DNA of 64,000 nucleotides from Diabrotica undecimpunctata (lineage: Eukaryota; Arthropoda; Insecta; Coleoptera; Chrysomelidae): assembly GCF_040954645.1 (NCBI RefSeq), contig NC_092810.1:13068377-13132376 (forward strand), given 5' to 3'. Below are positions 10,714 through 22,108 of this stretch, piece after piece. The notes beneath the pieces are model-generated. The model did not search any database and was not told the DNA's origin. It was given only the letters and a program-made list of their open reading frames with translations. Each line of letters starts with the position of its first letter. Position 1 is the stretch's first letter. The position numbers were made by a program, and so were the translations under genes.

Positions 10714-13089
10714 ATCTGTAACATTACATATATGATTGGCATTGATTATTCGCACCTTAATTAATAAATACAGTATGGTACTTATGCTTTGTTCTTGGTA
10801 TTTAGAAAATAATAGTCTAATTACTGTTTCTACTTTGTTGCTGTAGAATCTTCTCTAGTTTTTGATGAACTTGCGACAGCATTGGTAGTGTTTCGCTTAG
10901 ATGCCTTTGATTGCGTTGCTTTGGCTGATGTTTTTTTTTTTGACTATATAATTTTAGGTATGTTTTTAATGATATCTTGGCCGATTTTTTCTATCTGTGA
11001 TGTGCTTTGTTTAGCTTTTGTCACATTCTTTATAATGTCGTACGGCCGTAGCGTCCTCCTGGTTTTCAGGGGTTTCTGGACGATCTACGACCGCCGCTCT
11101 CGAAGAGGATCTCGAGCTTTTGTGGTAGGTGAGGGGACACCGGCAATCAGAATTCTCTAACAGTTCGAGCTTTCTTACAGACAAAATATTCTTACAATGA
11201 CTTAATATGTGTTAGAATTCTGATGCGTGGTGTATACCTTAAGTTCCATAGAGATGTCGTCCTTCTCACATCGTGTAGCCGCGTTCCCTCTCCTCGAGAG
11301 AGGTACAAGAATGCCGGCAATGTCGACTCTTCCTGCTGCCAGTCGCTTCGTATAGCTAACTTTTGTTAAACGTAATTCTTATAGTTACTATTTGCATAAG
11401 GTTTTGGAGACGAAGTGTTATTGCAGCTCAACCTGATCGGAAAAGCAATTACAAGTCCCCGTCGGGACTTTCATTCTTTACCGTGACAGGCCCAAATAAC
11501 GCTGTGGTCAGTTTGACACGATTTGAAATAGTTCTGACCAGTGTCTTTTCTATCTCAGAAAGTCGTGTTTTACTGTCAGAAAGCGTTTGTAGTCGACACG
11601 CCGGTTCTTGTACACTTGTTGATTTAACTTCTAAATTGGATAACCATTATTGGGTATTATTCTTCAATTTTGACGTCTTTGACGATAGCAGGATATTGGT
11701 TAATTAATAAAACTCAAAGGTAGCTTGGTAGCGCACCGAACCAACAAGGTCTAACGGGGCTAGTAGTGTATGACGACTGGATCCCGATTGGAAGATGTGC
11801 TGCTCTTTTATACACATCGTGTTTGAGAATTTTCAGCACACTTCCGCCGAGAGGCCAATGACGGCGCAGTTAATAACGAGCGCTGTGGTTGGCCGGCCAA
11901 AGTAACAATCTTTGTCGTGATTGGTTACCTTGGCGACAATAATTTGTTTCTCTTCACCAGAGGCTGGACATTTGCTCTTATAGCTTCCTTTTTTTCTCCT
12001 GACACAGACTTTGCAGATCCAGAGGACGACGATGAGTTAGACGGAGCTTTAATGTGTTTAACGTGCTTCACAACTTTAAATAAATAATATTAATCTATAT
12101 ATGTATGATTTAAAAATGAGTTGAAAGGTTGGTCACAAACTGAATTAGTGATGCACCAGACACAGATAGGCTTGGACGACATTATGTAAATGCAGTATGT
12201 CTATGAACAAAGTGCATTGGAAATTTTCTTATGTAAAAGTGATTACAATAAGCTTTGGTCATACTGTTATGGTTATTTGGTTCGATCAATTAAATCGGTC
12301 ATTTCAAAAAGTGCATAAATCCACAATTTTCAGACACTAACATGTAGAGAGAAATCAACCTCTTTAAGATAGACTTACGTTGTGTGCACAAACGACACCA
12401 ATCTGGTTGTTCTGGTTCACTTCGAAGTATTTTATAACAAAAATTAAAAGTGATATTTTGGTACTTTGTATATCAATTATCCTTAGCACGGTAGTATTTG
12501 TTTCAGAAAAAAATTATAACATGTAGGTGAAAGAAATTTACATTAAATAACATTATGCAAAAATATTATTTATAAAAAAAATGTAAGTAAAAGGGCAGCA
12601 CTGGTTAGGAGCCACAAAAATAAAATTTCCCCAGATCTACTGAAAAACAGGACATTTCACAGCATCTGGCAACAGCGCCTTCTATAAGAGCCTATGTGTT
12701 AGAGTAAGGTAGAAAATTCATTTTTCCCCACATTCTAGGGAAATTTTTAAAAAATTTTAAGGTCGATTCTGGTAATTTTTGGGTCATTTCGTGGTGGGGG
12801 TAAAACGGCTCATCGGCTCGTGACGTGTGGGGTTTCATCGGAAAGAGGAGGGACTAACAAATACGTATATATAGAAAAAAACGTGGTGGCGCATTGTCAA
12901 AAGGACACTAAGCTTGTAGCGTCTAAACGGCTCAACGTACAACAAAGTTTTGCTATTGGACCTGTTTTTAAGGGGATTGGATTTCGTCTATGACAGTTTA
13001 TCATCTCGTCACGCCACCTGTCGGCTACATCCTTTAACTATGCCCAAACCATCTAGCATCTGTCATCGTAATAAGACATTCCTTCAGCC
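10714..13089. other. Unassigned, locally GC-rich block
   Basis: 10850-11960 is richer in G+C than its surroundings. It carries broken open stretches on the minus strand, for example one with TSVQEPACRLQTLSDSKTRL, that match no family I know. On the minus strand TATAAAAGAGC near 11810 is followed about 34 nt later by CAGTC and an AGACC downstream element, so a promoter or an LTR remnant is possible. 12000-13089 is AT-rich with no recognisable gene. Confidence 0.35.
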
Positions 13090-13115
13090 TATCGCTTCTT
13101 CTCTCTCTCCCTCTT

Positions 13116-13146
<31 letters not shown>

Positions 13147-13148
13147 GG
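13090..13148 (+). repeat. (CT)n microsatellite
   Basis: Imperfect CT/TC dinucleotide run. Confidence 0.9.
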
Positions 13149-13164
13149 AAACAATGTATGAAAG

Positions 13165-14432
13165 GTGAGTTGACAAACGTAAAAAGAAGAGCTTTATCAT
13201 GTTTGCATATGGTGACGATGAAAACAAGTGTGTACTTGTATCATATGTGCCAAAAAAAATAAGAATGTACTACTACTTTCAACACTATACAGCGATGGTT
13301 TCATTGATGAAAACACCAAAGAGCATACCATGAAGCCAGAGATTATTTCTAATTACAACCTCACAAAAGGCGGAGTGGATGTTGTTGATAAAATGAAGGC
13401 AGAATACTCGGTGACTCGATTTAGCAATCGCTGGCCGTTTACTACATTCGAGCTGTGAGTGTACAGAAGAATTCTGAAAATATCATGGACAGAACACGTC
13501 ACAAACAAAGAGGTTCTGGGAAGGATGAACAAAGAAATGGAAATTTTAAATACAATAAAAACAAGAAAATTAGAATATCTCGGACATATTACACGTGGAG
13601 AGAAATACACCTTGGTCCAACTGATTAGGCAGGGAAAGATCCAAGGAAAGAGAAGCATAGGGAGGCGTAGAATGTCATGGCTGCGCAACCTGAGAGAGTG
13701 GTACGGATGTACATTAAATGAACTTTTCAGAGCAGCCGTCTCAAAAGTCTGAATAGTTATGATGATTGCCGACCTCCGCCGCGGAGATGGCACTTGAAGA
13801 AGAAGGCCGTTTACTGTTTTTTGCAGCCTACTAAATATTTTAACTATAAAGAGCCAAATAGTTTACAACAATAACACTAATAACATCTCGAAGAAGCTAC
13901 ATTGCGGAGCTTGGCAAGCAACTTTTAATGTCCCATGTCCAACGATGTTCCAATATGCCTAATCTGCCTTTTCAGTTAAGACTCAGGATCCGAAATATAA
14001 CCGGAGAAAAGCCATCAGTTTCTTAAGGGGCAACTCCAACTATAAAACCAAGATGTTATTTTTGTCATGTAAGGAAGAACAGGTTTACCCAACATTATTG
14101 TACTAACTGTAAGTTGCCGATATGTAAAGAGAATACTGGTTTAACAAATTTTACTTACCACAACTGCCTAGAAAATGCCATTTTTTTTTTGAATAAATTC
14201 CCTTATTTGTTTTGTTTTGAGATAATGTGTATATTTTTTAGTTTACCTAAAAGTTGTTTTGCTGTTTTGTTTTAAAAAATATAAGTTTATCGTTTTTTTG
14301 TGAGTTAATAAACAATAAACTTAACCAATAAGTACAAATGACTCATTTATTTGACCTATACCCATATGTTAGATAAAATCTAACACGTGAGTTATGGCGT
14401 AATTTTTTGAGGTGCGAGTGATGGACGGTTAA
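13165..14432 (+). pseudogene. piggyBac transposase C-terminal half with 3' end
   Basis: The frame starts near 13170 with FAYGDDENKCVLVSYVPKK, shifts, and continues NKNVLLLSTLY, KPEIISNYNLTKGGVDVVDK (the GGVD aspartate is the third catalytic residue), AEYSVTRFSNRWPFT. A LINE interrupts it at 13444-13804. After the insert it resumes with VFCSLLNILTIKSQ and a cysteine-rich zinc domain in another frame (RCYFCHVRKNRFTQHYCTNC, then CLEN). An 8-bp-arm palindrome TGTTAGATAAAATCTAACA lies at 14367-14385, and a TTAA at 14429-14432 follows 43 bp later, which matches the geometry of piggyBac 3' ends. The N-terminal half and 5' end are missing; frameshifts and stops make it inactive. Confidence 0.85.
13444..13804 (+). 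mobile_element. LINE 3' fragment inside piggyBac, 11-bp TSD
   Basis: Flanked by GGCCGTTTACT at 13433-13443 and 13805-13815. The insert encodes the C-terminal LINE tail: YRRILKISWTEHVTNKEVLG, TRKLEYLGHITRGEK, SIGRRRMSWLRNLREWYG and LNELFRAAVSKV. It ends with a GAAGAAG tail. A tryptophan codon near the start has become TGA and there is a stop after AVSKV. Removing it with one TSD copy restores the piggyBac frame across RWPFTVFCSLLN. Confidence 0.92.
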
Positions 14433-14993
14433 AGGTTAAATTTGAAACGATTTTAAGAATAAGTCTCCACGTTGTGGTTGGTGTCTCAGTTATCCCGTGT
14501 TGTGGTTTTAGGTTAAAAAAAGCGTTGTGTTTTTATATTTTATTTCATTACTTAACACGAATTTTCATTAAGTAACCGCCAAGTCTCTAAATGAAATAAA
14601 AACTGATTTAAATACCTACAATCTTTATCTAATGTTAAAAAGGATGTCTACGACTCTTCTTGATTTTTTACAGATCCTCTTCCGAAACGTATTATTTGTA
14701 CTCGCCTCTGATTTCGCACAATCCCCTATCACCGCATTGCGCTGCGCGTCACATCCACTTTTAAAGCAAATAGTTTACATGCAGAAGGTGTTTACCGCCG
14801 CCAGGTGGTCGCAAAATGCCTCTAATATTGGGAATTGTGCCAAATCGAGTATCTCTTTGGTGGACTGGGACTTGTTGAAAGACTGCACTAACACGCGAGA
14901 TGCATAGTAACATTAGAAAGCAATTACGATTTGCAATTTACTTTTTTTTAAATAACCTAGTAATTAAATTTCAAAACGAAATTTTTAAATATT
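14433..14993. other. Unassigned; 91-codon open stretch
   Basis: An open frame at 14632-14907 on the plus strand (with LASDFAQSPITALRCASHPL) and a partly open one opposite (LVQSFNKSQSTKEILDLAQF) both lack recognisable similarity. One of them may be real older coding sequence; I cannot choose. Confidence 0.3.
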
Positions 14994-15691
14994 ATGACGT
15001 GGTCTGTGGGACTAGAATCCTCAAATTATTTTAGTGATGACCACTTTAGCATGGTTATGATTAATATTCGTTCTATAATACATAAAACAGATAAATTATT
15101 TTGGTTTCTAGAAGAATTAGGATTTTCCCCGAAAGTTGCGGTTACCGAACACTGGCTTGAAATTAACGAGCCTATTTTTGTAAAAAAATATACCACAATT
15201 GCTAGCTATAATCGTTCAAGTTCAGCTCATGGTGGCACCCTAATTCTTCCTACAAATAATGATTTGTCTCCTATAACAAAATATGACTTTCTGTTGAACG
15301 AATCTTTTTTTGAGTTTTCATTAGTTTATAACAAGAATCTTAGTCTATACATTCTTTGGATTTATAGATCACTTGACTCTTCCACGGAACCATTTTTTCA
15401 GAACCTGTTAAATTTGTTAGACGATCTGCCCAATAAAAGCAGAAAGATTCTTTGCGGTGACTTGAATATTAATTACGCTGTTGCTTGTGCTACCCAAGTA
15501 TTCTTGGTCAATATATTCGAATCGTATGGTTTCACAATGCACGTTAATACTCCTACAAGAATTACTAAAACAACATCTACTATAATTGATTATATTGTCT
15601 CAGATTTCTCACCTCTTGATGTACGTTCTACAATTATTAATTCAGGACTCTCTGATTATGAAGCAGTATATACAAAGTTTAACACTCTTTA

Positions 15692-18600
15692 AGCTCGGAG
15701 CTCCTCCTTTCGTGGAGGAGGAGCTCCGAACTGAGTAGGGGCTCTTCTGTACTTCACGGAAGACAGACTGGGCGGGGGATATCCTCAACCTCGACACGGC
15801 ACGTCCCATATGGCTGATAGGGAAAGTTCCTGCAGATATGCAGGACAGGTATGAATAAGGCATTGCCAAATAAGTACCCGCGGATCAACTGAGGATATGA
15901 CAGTAGGCAGCAGTAATGTCATTACTGGATTAAGGCTGTGGGAAGTAAAAATCCTGTAGGCTTAATTCCAGATACTCACAGGCGACACTCACATTATGAG
16001 TTAAGCGGCTGTAATACTGCGATCTTAGGGCACTCTTTTGTCCTGGAGTTTGAGAAATCGGCTTCAAAGGCGGAGGAACTAAGACTTTTAGTGAACGGCA
16101 TAAGGATGCAGAAGGCAAGGAGAAACCACTGCATTAAAGACTTCTTGTAAGTATCTCTAGTACAATTATCATGGTGATAAAAAACTTTAAGATTTCGACT
16201 ACTGATCATGAAAATCGGAATTCAAGATCCGGCAGGGAAGGTAAATCTACCTCAAACCGTGAGGCCTTCCAGGTCGTTATCAAGAGAAATCCTCACGAAC
16301 CAAACTACATTCTAGATGATGGATCTCTAAGAGTATTGCGAACAGCCATAAAGATAGGTACATGGAACGTTAGAACAATCTACGAGGCGGGAAAAATCTA
16401 TAATGCCATTCAAGAAATGGAAAGACTCTCGATTAATATCATGGGAATAAGCGAAATGCGCTGGACAAATACGGGATACCGAGTTATCAAAGATCACAAA
16501 ATATTCTACTCAGGAAATCTTAAGAACGAACATATAAATGGAGTAATTATGAATAATAAAATCGCCAACTGTGTCAGTCACTTCGTACCTGTATCAGAAA
16601 GGATGCTCTTAGTTCAGCTAAACACAACTCCCATAAAAACAAACATTATTTAAGTATACGCTCCTACAGCGGACGCCCCAGAAGAAATCATAGAAGAATT
16701 TTACAATGACCTTACTAATATTGTCAAAAGGATTCGGAAAAACGAAATAACACTAATAATGGGAGACTTTAATGCCAAAGTTGGCAAAGGACAAAGTGGA
16801 AATTTAGTGGGATCCTTTGGTCTAGGGGAACGTAATGAACGCGGAGACCGTTTGATTGAATTTGCAATTGAAGAACAGCTCATAGTGACAAACACCTTTT
16901 ATGATCTTCCTCCAAGATGACTATATACGTGGAAATCTCCCCAGGATACTCCAGATCACACAGTACGAAATCAAATAGACTATATTCTTATTAACAAACG
17001 ATTTAAAAACTCTGTTAAAGCGTACCCGGGATCCGACATAAATTCGGACCACAATCCACTTATCGCCAAAATGAAACTTAGTTTAAAGAAAGTTCAAAGA
17101 CCAAAAATTATGAAGTACAATATTAACCAACTGAAAAATAAAACAATAAAGGATAAGGTACAAAAACGCCTAAAAGAAAAAACGTGGGCTCGTACAGAAA
17201 AACCATGGGCCCATACAGAAACAGATAACACAGATGTAGAACTAGAAAATTTGCACAAAGTAAGTCAAGAAATAACAGAGAAATACTTAAAACCTGAAAG
17301 AACAAATAAAAAGGAATGGATGACGGAGGAGATTCTATGTATGATGGAAGACAAAAGAAACGCTAAAGATAATAAGAATTACTACAACAACATAAATAAC
17401 GAAATAAAAAGGGCTATTAAAATAGCAAAAGAAAATTGGTTTAGCTCGAAGTGTACAGAGATAGAGTCATTACAACAAAAACATGATTCATTTAACCTCC
17501 ATAAAAAGATTAAAGAAGCGGCAGGCTTATATAAATACAAGAACACTGGATTCCTGACAGATAATCAGGAAAACATAGTACTGGAAATAGAGCATAAAAG
17601 AGATATTTGGATTAAATACGTAGAAAAAACTTTTGAAGATATACGAAGTAACACTGGTATTACAACAAACACCAATTGCGAATCTGGACCACCATTTACA
17701 GTCGAAGAAGTAAAATATGCCATCAAAAGCACCAAAGATGGTAAAACAGTAGGCCCTGATAATTTTCACTCAGAATTCTTAAAATTTATGGACTATGATG
17801 GCATAAAATGGTTGACAAATATATTTAACAGTATATATGATACAGGCGTGGTTCCCCAAGAGTGGTTAGTGTCAACTTTTATAAATCTTCCAAAAAAACC
17901 CAATGCGAGAAAGTGCGAAGACTATAGAATTATAAGCCTTATGAGCCATTTACTTAAAACATTTCTAAAGGTCATTCACAAAAGAATATATACAAAATGT
18001 GAGGAACAACTAACAACAACACAATTCGGATTTCGTGATGCTCTGGGAACACGGGAGGCCCTTTTTGCTGTACAGGTGCTATTTCAGAGATGCAGGGATG
18101 TGAATTGTGACATATACGTATGCTTTATAGATTACCAGAAGGCATTTGACAGAGTAAAACATGACAAATTAATGACTCTAATGCAAGAAATTGGAATTGA
18201 CAACATAGAATTATCAGAAACATTTACTACAATCAAATGGCCAAAATCAAAATAGAAGACCAGTTAACTAATAAAATTGCAATAGAACGTGGAGTACGAC
18301 AGGGCTGTATTTTGTCTCCATTGTTGTTCAACATTTATTCTGAATGGGTATTTAAGGAAGCTTTAGACGGTTGTGCGAAAGGAATACTAATAAACGGTGA
18401 ATGGTTGAAGAACATTAGATATGCAGATGATACTATAGTTTTTGCCGATAATCTGAATGACCTACACATATTAACAAATCGCATAACAGAAGTCAGCAAC
18501 AGATACGGACTAGCTCTTAACATAAAGAAAACCAAATTTATGACAATTAGTAAAAAACCAATACTAAACGCTCAACTTACAATCAACCAACAGAATATCG

Positions 18601-19209
18601 AAAGAGTCGAGCAATATACATATCTAGGCACCAATTTAAATAGCCAATGGGACCACTCAACAGAAATTAAACAGCAAATAATAAAAGCATAAGCAGCATT
18701 CGTTAGAATGAGAACCATTTTCAACAGTCGAGACATATCATTAAAAACAAAATGCCGTCTACTGAACTGCTACATATTCACAGTTCTGCTCTACGGAATG
18801 GAAGCATGGACACTGACTGTTGCATCTATGAATCAACTCGAAGCTTTCGAAATGTGGTGTTATAGGCGCATCTTACGTATATCCTGGGTTGACAGAGTTA
18901 CTAATGTGGAGGTCCTGCGTAGAATGGGGAAAGAATGTGAAATTCTCATGACCGTCAAAACTAAAAAGTTGGAATATCTAGGACATGTAATGAGAAATCC
19001 AGAACGTTACGGCCTTCTCCAGCTGATTCTCCAAGGAAAAGTAAATGGTAAGAGAGGACCGGGAAGAAGACGCATTTCCTGGCTCCAAAATTTACGAAAG
19101 TGGTATAACACGACTACCACTGAACTGTTCCGCGCTGCAATAAATAAAGTAAAGATAGCCGTGATGATCGCCAACATCCGGAACGGATAGGCACTTTAAG
19201 AAGAAGAAG
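15692..19209 (+). mobile_element. Near-full-length RTE-like LINE, 11-bp TSD
   Basis: Flanked by AACACTCTTTA at 15681-15691 and 19210-19220. The extreme 5' end holds a strong hairpin (CGGAGCTCCTCC at 15696-15707 with GGAGGAGCTCCG at 15717-15728). A 5' UTR of about 470 bp, a single ORF region and an AAGAAGAAG tail follow. The presence of a structured 5' end and a clean TSD implies full-length insertion. Confidence 0.92.
16171..19190 (+). pseudogene. Endonuclease-reverse transcriptase of the RTE-like LINE
   Basis: About 1000 codons in one original frame. Endonuclease: IGTWNVRTIYEAGKI, SEMRWTNTGY, VYAPTADAPEE, LIMGDFNAKVGKG, NQIDYILINKRF and SDHNPLIAKMKL, so the catalytic D and H are kept. Linker: KKEWMTEEILCMMEDKRNAK. 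RT: GKTVGPDNFHSEFLK, EDYRIISLMSHLLK, CFIDYQKAFDRVKHDK, RGVRQGCILSPLLFNIYSEW and IRYADDTIVF. C-terminus: YLGTNLNSQWDHS, RLLNCYIFTVLLYGMEAW, GRRRISWLQNLRKWYN. Defects: TAA at 16651, TGA at 16918 (a former CGA in PPRRLYTW), a frameshift near 18205 and TAA at 18690. Few lesions suggest a fairly recent insertion. It resembles the insect proteins annotated as RTE-e or craniofacial development protein 2-like. Confidence 0.9.
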
Positions 19210-20165
19210 AACACTCTTTACAAACAATCCTCGAAAATCCAACGTTTAAGTAGGATTTTTTCAGCTCAGAACTTTCGTAAAATCCAAAATTTGTGCTTGA
19301 CTTCTGGGTAGTACTTTCCCTCTGTGGACGTGGACTATAATTTTAGTGATTTTTTAGAAAAGCTTGTCGGGGAATCGTCTGGGAAGCTCTAACAATGTTG
19401 CAAGGGAAACTTGGTCCATAATAAACGATCTTCGAAATAAAACTAACACAGCTCAAACATTTTCTCTTTCAAACCCTGAAAATCTAAATGAATACTTCGT
19501 TAGTGTGAGTAAAAATATAACATCAGCTATTTTGCCACAACAAGATCCTATTTCCTATCTTCCCAATTCGAATGCATTCTTTATGAGACCAGTTGATAAA
19601 TCTGAACTGATCCAAACAATCAGTAGTATCAAAAGCAAATCTTTCTGTAGTACTGATGGACTATCCACAAAAATTTTCTTAAATCTGCCAAATAGTGTGT
19701 TGGAAGTCTCACTAATTAACGATTCCTTCGAAAAACGTATATTTCCAGAGTGCCTAAAAACAGCTATTATTATTCCTCTTCATAAGGCTGGTGATAAATC
19801 TAATGTCCGCAATGTCTGCTGCATAGACCTATTGCCTTACTAGCGATCCTATCCAAAATTATTGAGAGACTTATAAAAGCCCGACTTATATTTGTATGTC
19901 ACAGCGATGCTATGTTTTCTGTACTACATGAGGTCTATCAAGCACTATACAATAATCTTTATACTGCCACTGTTTTTTGTGACTATGCCAAATCTTTTGA
20001 TTGTGTAAATCACGACATTTTAATAAAAAAACTTAATTTCTACGGAATTCGAGGTATTTCTTTGAATTGGTTCCAATCTTACTTGAGGAATGGGAAACAA
20101 CTAGTTAGAGCAAATGATACTGACTCTAGTCACAAAAGCATTGTATGTGGAGTACCACAAAGATA

Positions 20166-20640
20166 AAACGTACTTACAAAAACGTAACTTTTTAAAATTT
20201 GGTCACGTCCGACTTTACCAATGTTTTTTTTCTGTCTACTTAAAGGTTTTTTCATCTCTTTTTTGGGTAAATTTGATTTTAAAGTCTTCGGTCTTTTTTC
20301 TTGTCTGTCCTAGATAAAGATGGACTAAATTATCCAATCTTGCACACTCAATTCAAACTCGTCATATTCTGCTTCTGATTTACATTCAGTATCTGTCTCT
20401 ACTTGAATTTCATCATTAGGATCATACTCCGACTATAACGATGGTAGTATAATGTCACTGTCCCCTTAACTTGAAGATTTCCTCAAATCCTTAAGTTTTT
20501 GTTAAGTTAGTTTTTTAGTGCTCTTACTTTGACCCTTTGCTCTTTTTCTAATTGTTTCTTTTCTTTAGCCCTACCTTCAACTTCAAGCGCAATTTTTTCT
20601 GGTAAAACTGTGAGAATTTTCGTAGTGCAAATATTGTTAC
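20166..20640 (-). pseudogene. Possible transposase C-terminal tail
   Basis: On the minus strand 20630-20170 reads LPEKIALEVEGRAKEKKQLE followed by an acidic segment (SEYDPNDEIQVETDTECKSE) and VQDWI, with frameshifts. A lysine/glutamate-rich coiled stretch, an acidic linker and a W-containing end are common at the C-termini of pogo/Tigger-like and similar insect transposases. No catalytic residue is present, so the family is a guess. Confidence 0.35.
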
Positions 20641-21209
20641 ACGTTTGGTCGCATGTGGTCTGTCTAGACAAATGACCATGCAGTAGCTATTTATAAATTT
20701 GAATAAAGTTTTTTATAAAAAAAAACGAATGATATTTAGTTGCTATGAAGGTACTGAAAAGGTAGAAATTCAAAAAAATAAAGTGAAGGAATTATACAAA
20801 AATTTTATTTAGTTGTGGACTCACATACCACATCCGATGAACCCGATGAACGAAAGGTTACTTGAAACAGAAAGAATAAAAATGCTTGTTGGTATGATAA
20901 GACTTTAACACAAACTTTACAGTTCGCAAAGTAGTTTTACCTGCTAATAATAGAAATATTATGGATACATTTTTCTTTTTGTGTACCTTGTTCCATACCA
21001 TGATTGACAGTACATTTTACACAGCGTTATCTTAAGTGACAGTATCATTTGGTGTGTCCGTAACGTTGGTATCGGGGCATTGTAGTATTTGTCTTTTTGG
21101 GTGTAGTCGTTCAATTATATATATTCTTATGTCCTAGAGCAATAAAAATATGAAAAGCATCATATTGATTTTAAAAAATTTAATATTCAAAATTTTATGA
21201 ATAGTACTA
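20641..21209. other. No gene seen
   Basis: AT-rich sequence without recognisable features up to the TSD of the next element. Confidence 0.5.
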
Positions 21210-21784
21210 TTAGCCCCCTTTCAGACGAGGATACTGTATCCGAGATACGCGTATCCGAGATGCAGATATTACATAGACTCAAATGGAGCTTTTCACACGA
21301 GACGCGCGAGAGATACAGTATGCGAGATACCGAATTCAGTATCTCGGACTTTCCTGTCGCCGACGACTGAATGCGTATCCCAGATACAGAAGAAACATTA
21401 CGTTAAATGAACGCTTTCAGACACGAATACTTTTGCACCACATTCCATAGACGCGCGATTTTCTGTCGAATAATTGTGAATGAGCAACGAAAGAAAGACG
21501 GTGTTTTCTGAATATAGTTATACGTTCCCTTGGTTTCTCTTAATTCTACAATAGGATGAACACACAAATTACGTCGTCTTTTCAGTTTCTTTTTCTTTTT
21601 ATTTAATATGTACCACAGCATAACATACTCTTCTACATCCATACTCCAAAAATATAACCGCACTGCACTGCTACTATTTTCATACTGATGAGCATGCCCG
21701 TGAATCCGATACAGTCGCCATCGAAAATTCTGTATCTCGCATACAGTATCTCGGATACAGTATCCTCGTCTGAAAGGGGGCTTA
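21210..21784. mobile_element. PIF/Harbinger deletion derivative, TTA target site
   Basis: TIRs of at least 35 bp start GCCCCCTTTCAGACGAGG at 21213 and mirror at 21781. Both sides are flanked by TTA (21210-21212 and 21782-21784), the 3-bp TWA-type target of PIF/Harbinger elements. Subterminal copies of CTGTATC(C/T)GAGATAC-like motifs repeat within the first and last 130 bp. The 569-bp body keeps one transposase exon remnant. Confidence 0.88.
21403..21663 (-). pseudogene. Harbinger transposase N-terminal remnant
   Basis: An 86-codon open frame contains KRRRNLCVHPIVELRETKG, matching the basic RRKRR.WVHPI...R...G signature at the start of Harbinger transposases. The rest of the transposase, including the DDE residues, is absent. 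Its position within TTA-flanked TIRs supports the assignment. Confidence 0.6.
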
Positions 21785-22108
21785 AGTTCTTACTCTATAC
21801 TTGTAGCGTTTTATATTTAATATCTATATAATAGTATAAATTCTGTTTTAAGTTTTTTATTCAGTTGTTTCAAAATATAGATGTGTTTGTCTCTGTTACA
21901 TTGTCAGGTAAAAAATTATTCCGGTTAAAACTAGGAATCGAGGACGCTTAAAATAATCAATATAATACGTGTTATTTCTACAAATTTAAAATAGTTGTTT
22001 TGATTCAAGGCTAAATCACCGATTTGTCAAGAAATTTTGTTGCGAAAACAGGTTATATTTGAAAAGGGTGGCCGAGATACAGAAAGATCGGCCGAGGGGA
22101 ATGGAAGT
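21785..22108. other. No gene seen
   Basis: AT-rich spacer between two TIR elements. Confidence 0.5.

Larger units (their letters stand above)
14994..20165 (+). pseudogene. CR1/L2/Jockey-type LINE, split by another LINE
   Basis: The 5' part (14994-15691) is an exonuclease/endonuclease (APE-type) domain of about 230 residues. It includes INIRSIIHKTDKLFWFLEEL, AVTEHWLE, KILCGDLNINY, TTSTIIDYIVSDF and the terminal GLSDYEAVYTKF. The usual SDH catalytic histidine position reads SDY. After the 15692-19209 insert the element resumes at 19221. It has VARETWSIINDLRNK, the RT fingers (PECLKTAIIIPLHKAGDKSN), and in a shifted frame FCDYAKSFDCVNHDILIKKL, YGIRGISLNWFQSYLRNGKQ and CGVPQ near 20155, where it is truncated before the YxDD box. 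Stops and frameshifts plus the lost 3' half make it inactive. Confidence 0.85.

Noticed and set aside
13228..13458. Single continuous gene from 13.2 to 13.8 kb
   Set aside because: An 11-bp target duplication shows a LINE inserted into piggyBac; the frames are unrelated.
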